Below, piece by piece: positions 27,307 through 29,265 of a stretch of 29,265 bases of DNA; the stretch's first letter is position 1; each line of letters begins with the position of its first letter. The DNA is taken from NCBI GenBank assembly GCA_024364805.1, contig CM044500.1, positions 105,656,127-105,685,391 on the forward strand, given 5' to 3'. The position numbers were made by a program, and so were the translations under genes. Under the pieces are notes generated by a model. That model was not told the DNA's origin. It worked only from the letters and a program-made list of their open reading frames with translations, and did no database searches. This DNA is from Euprymna scolopes (lineage: Eukaryota > Mollusca > Cephalopoda > Sepiida > Sepiolidae).

Positions 27307-27765
27307 TTGTGCTGGGATGATTCCAATATTTTTCTCAATCCCGATACAATTACCGATTCTTCCTTAAATTTCCGACTCTGCTATAATTACTGATTCTGAT
27401 TTTGATTCTCTTCAAATCTCCAAATATTTCGTTGTTTATTTTGTGGTTGGGAAGAGGCGGCATCAAATTACAGCAAATACCCATGTAAATTGTTCATGTA
27501 TTTTTGAAAACGTAAAAATACATTTGTCGGGGAGGGGGAGGGCGATCTATAGCTTTTTAGTTTTACTGGCAGTTTAAAATATTTATCATTTTATCATTAG
27601 TGCTATCAGTTGAAAATTTAGTTTTAAACAAAGACAAAAATGTCAAATTGAAAGAATCGTTTTTAGAATCGGAAATAAAGCTAAAACTTTTCCGATACCG
27701 ATTCCAATACCCTCAAAAGATCCGATTTTTCAGATTCACGATTCTGATTAATCATCCTAACACTA
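27307..27765 (+). mobile_element. hAT-type MITE, copy 3
   Basis: Begins near TTGTGCTGGGATGATTCC (left tip eroded) and ends TTAATCATCCTAACACTA. The interior has the ATTACCGATTCTT and CCGATACCGATTCCAATACC words of the family. Flanks GTCATTAG and GCAATTAG agree at 6 of 8 positions, consistent with an old 8-bp duplication. A G-rich insertion near 27445-27545 makes it longer than copies 1 and 2. Confidence 0.8.
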
Positions 27766-28004
27766 GCAATTAGCAAACAGAGCATATTTATATATATTTA
27801 TATATCTATAAACTTACAGCGATATGAAAGATATTCTTAATGACTAGGGGATACTTTATAAAAAATGTTACAAGGTTTCTTGTCTTTGTAGAATATTTGT
27901 AGAGTGGGAAAAAACACAAATGTTATAATAGTTTTTGTTTTTCTTGCATTTTACTTCAATCGAAGTTCTTGGAAATCAAAGTTCGAAGAAATTCTAGCGG
28001 CTAA
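27766..28004. other. No recognisable feature
   Basis: AT-rich spacer between the MITE and repeat E. Confidence 0.45.
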
Positions 28005-28470
28005 CACTTGATCTTTATGTAAGATACATAGACATTCGAATATTCCATCATAGTTCCTCGTTACCTCTCCAAAACTCGGTTAGTAAAGAAGTTAGGAACA
28101 TAATTCTCCTATTCCCAATTGACCATTTAGATATGGTACAATATATCTTTCTTGTGGTCTCTTCGTCTTACTGGATTCCAAGACAAGAATTCATCTAGTC
28201 TGTTGGAGTATCCAACTTTGTACTGTTACTTGAGGTAACATCACTTAAAGAAGGTGCACCATTCTTTGTAAAAGCCAGTGTAGGTTATCCTTTCTGAGAT
28301 CTTTTTGGGATCACAAATGCTACGTGATTTTGAATATTTAGTCAGGTTTTACTTGAAGTGAAAATTATCTTCATGCCTGGTTGACCTGACAAACCAAGTT
28401 GTACAAAGAGGCCTTAGACACTCGAGGATAATCTCTTGTAGGCATTCAAGTTTTTATGTCTGTGTGAATT
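28005..28470 (+). repeat. Dispersed repeat E, copy 3
   Basis: Counterpart of 920-1365 in opposite orientation, starting CTAACACTTGATCTTTATG and running to TAGACACTCGAGGATAATCT. LINE coding remnants follow about 20 bp later, so E might be an upstream part of that element, but copy 2 is not followed by such remnants. Confidence 0.75.
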
Positions 28471-28489
28471 CTCTTCACAGGCAGTGTGG

Positions 28490-28870
28490 CACAGTGTGTG
28501 TATGTGCAACCTCAAAAGGAAATCACTTGGCAGGAGAAACATGAGCGTCCTTGATCTAGCGGGCATTCCAAGCACGTTCACCCGATGACGACTCTGGTAA
28601 CTTGACCGTGTCAGGCAAATGGATGATGAGAGGATCACAAAGGATTTTATTTAGAATGAGCTCATAACCGGCTTCAGACCAGCAGGAAGACCAGTTCTAT
28701 GCTATAAAGATGTATACAAGCAAGATGTGGGTGAAGGTGGCATAGACCCAACAGTTTGGCAGTCTGTGGTTGAAGACCGCAGCTGCTGGAGAAATACTGA
28801 AAAGGGCATGCTTCAAGAGGAGTGAAGAAAGGAGAAACCAGCAGTGGAGGTAGAGGAGAGAGAGCATACA
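28490..28870 (+). pseudogene. LINE polyprotein, C-terminal fragment (third LINE type)
   Basis: Reads ITWQEKHE-like and DLAGIPSTF-like words, then LDRVRQMDDERITKDFI, stop, NELITGFRPAGRPVLCYKDV and YKQDVGEGGIDPTVWQSVVE, continuing DRSCWRN (this frame ends 28823-28825), then in another frame KRSEERRNQQWR. It follows the conserved tail of many invertebrate non-LTR retrotransposon polyproteins (…MxDxRLPKxxxYGEL…GRPxLRYKDVCKRD…W…DRxxWR). Distinct from the MEYCCHIW families above. At least two stops and a frame change. Confidence 0.75.
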
Positions 28871-28911
28871 TCACAGAGGGCTACAACAGAGCTCTCACAG
28901 CCAGACACCAC

Positions 28912-29265
28912 TCGTGTTGGGACAATTAATCAGAATTGGAATTAGGAATTTGAAAAATCGGAACTTTTTTGGGCATCAGAATCGGAAAAATTTGTGACTA
29001 TTTTCGATGCCAAAAACGATTCCTTTAATTATTTATTTTTATTTATCTGATTTTGTTTAAAATAAAATCTTCCACTACTGGTAGTAATAATAAAATAATA
29101 AATATTTATTGATTTGTGTGTTTTTACATTTGAGAAAATGTATGCACATATAACATGAGTTTTTACGGTAATCGGAGAAAGAATACAACTATATAGTTAA
29201 ATATTTAGGGATTTATAAAAAATCTGAATCTGAATCGGTAATTGTATCGGAATCAGAAATTTAGT
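28912..29265 (-). mobile_element. hAT-type MITE, copy 4, cut by the window edge
   Basis: Begins TCGTGTTGGGACAATTAATC (complement of the family's right end) and carries AATCGGAAAAATTTGTG, AATCTTCCACTACTGG and GAATCGGTAATTGTATCGG in reverse orientation. The outer ~20-25 bp of the other terminus lie beyond the window. Confidence 0.85.

Noticed and set aside
28414-28874. Two minus-strand frames of 66-74 codons
   Set aside because: They are antisense to the LINE C-terminal fragment and repeat E.

Overview
The window looks like intergenic or intronic DNA from an animal genome that is AT-rich and heavily loaded with mobile elements. Long (TA)n, (TCTA)n, (GA)n and (CT)n microsatellites, short non-autonomous Helitrons, CR1/Jockey-type LINE tails, mariner relics and hAT-type MITEs together suggest a mollusc, most likely a cephalopod. 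That assignment is an inference from overall character; no diagnostic host gene is present. I found no convincing host protein-coding gene. Almost every reading frame of any length is a decayed LINE or mariner fragment, a microsatellite translation, or a frame in a repeat. LAYOUT: 1-1720, two inverted copies of an unclassified repeat (E) and a TCTA array. 1714-2890, a Helitron-like element (type B) and the 3' end of another (type A). 2891-5146, TA arrays, a hAT-type MITE inside one of them, a foldback MITE, then an insertion of about 283 bp at 3882-4164 with perfect 21-bp flanking direct repeats, a tRNA-like head and a complete hammerhead ribozyme core (the most interesting object here), then further hairpins. 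5147-9403, more type A and B Helitron pieces and two LINE copies, one inserted into a Helitron. 9536-10482, a second LINE family inside a purine-rich array. 10520-12650, a degenerate satellite with an assembly gap (11897-12301) and a hAT MITE bounded by a perfect 8-bp duplication. 12925-15243, LINE and Helitron fragments and a 5S rRNA-like segment. 16440-17690, a deleted mariner with a 527-bp Helitron nested inside it. 17838-19668, two head-to-head LINE copies including a recognisable reverse transcriptase. 21240-23118, the C-terminal half of another mariner, a LINE tail and an 871-bp Helitron. 23460-25870, direct repeats and two small TA-flanked MITEs. 26296-26752, a minisatellite whose units are small hairpins. 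27307-29265, two more hAT MITEs, repeat E again and a LINE C-terminal fragment. The elements do not form a pathway. They record layers of insertion, and several carry tRNA-like or 5S-like RNA polymerase III modules. All family assignments come from reading motifs, termini and target duplications by eye; no database search was run.
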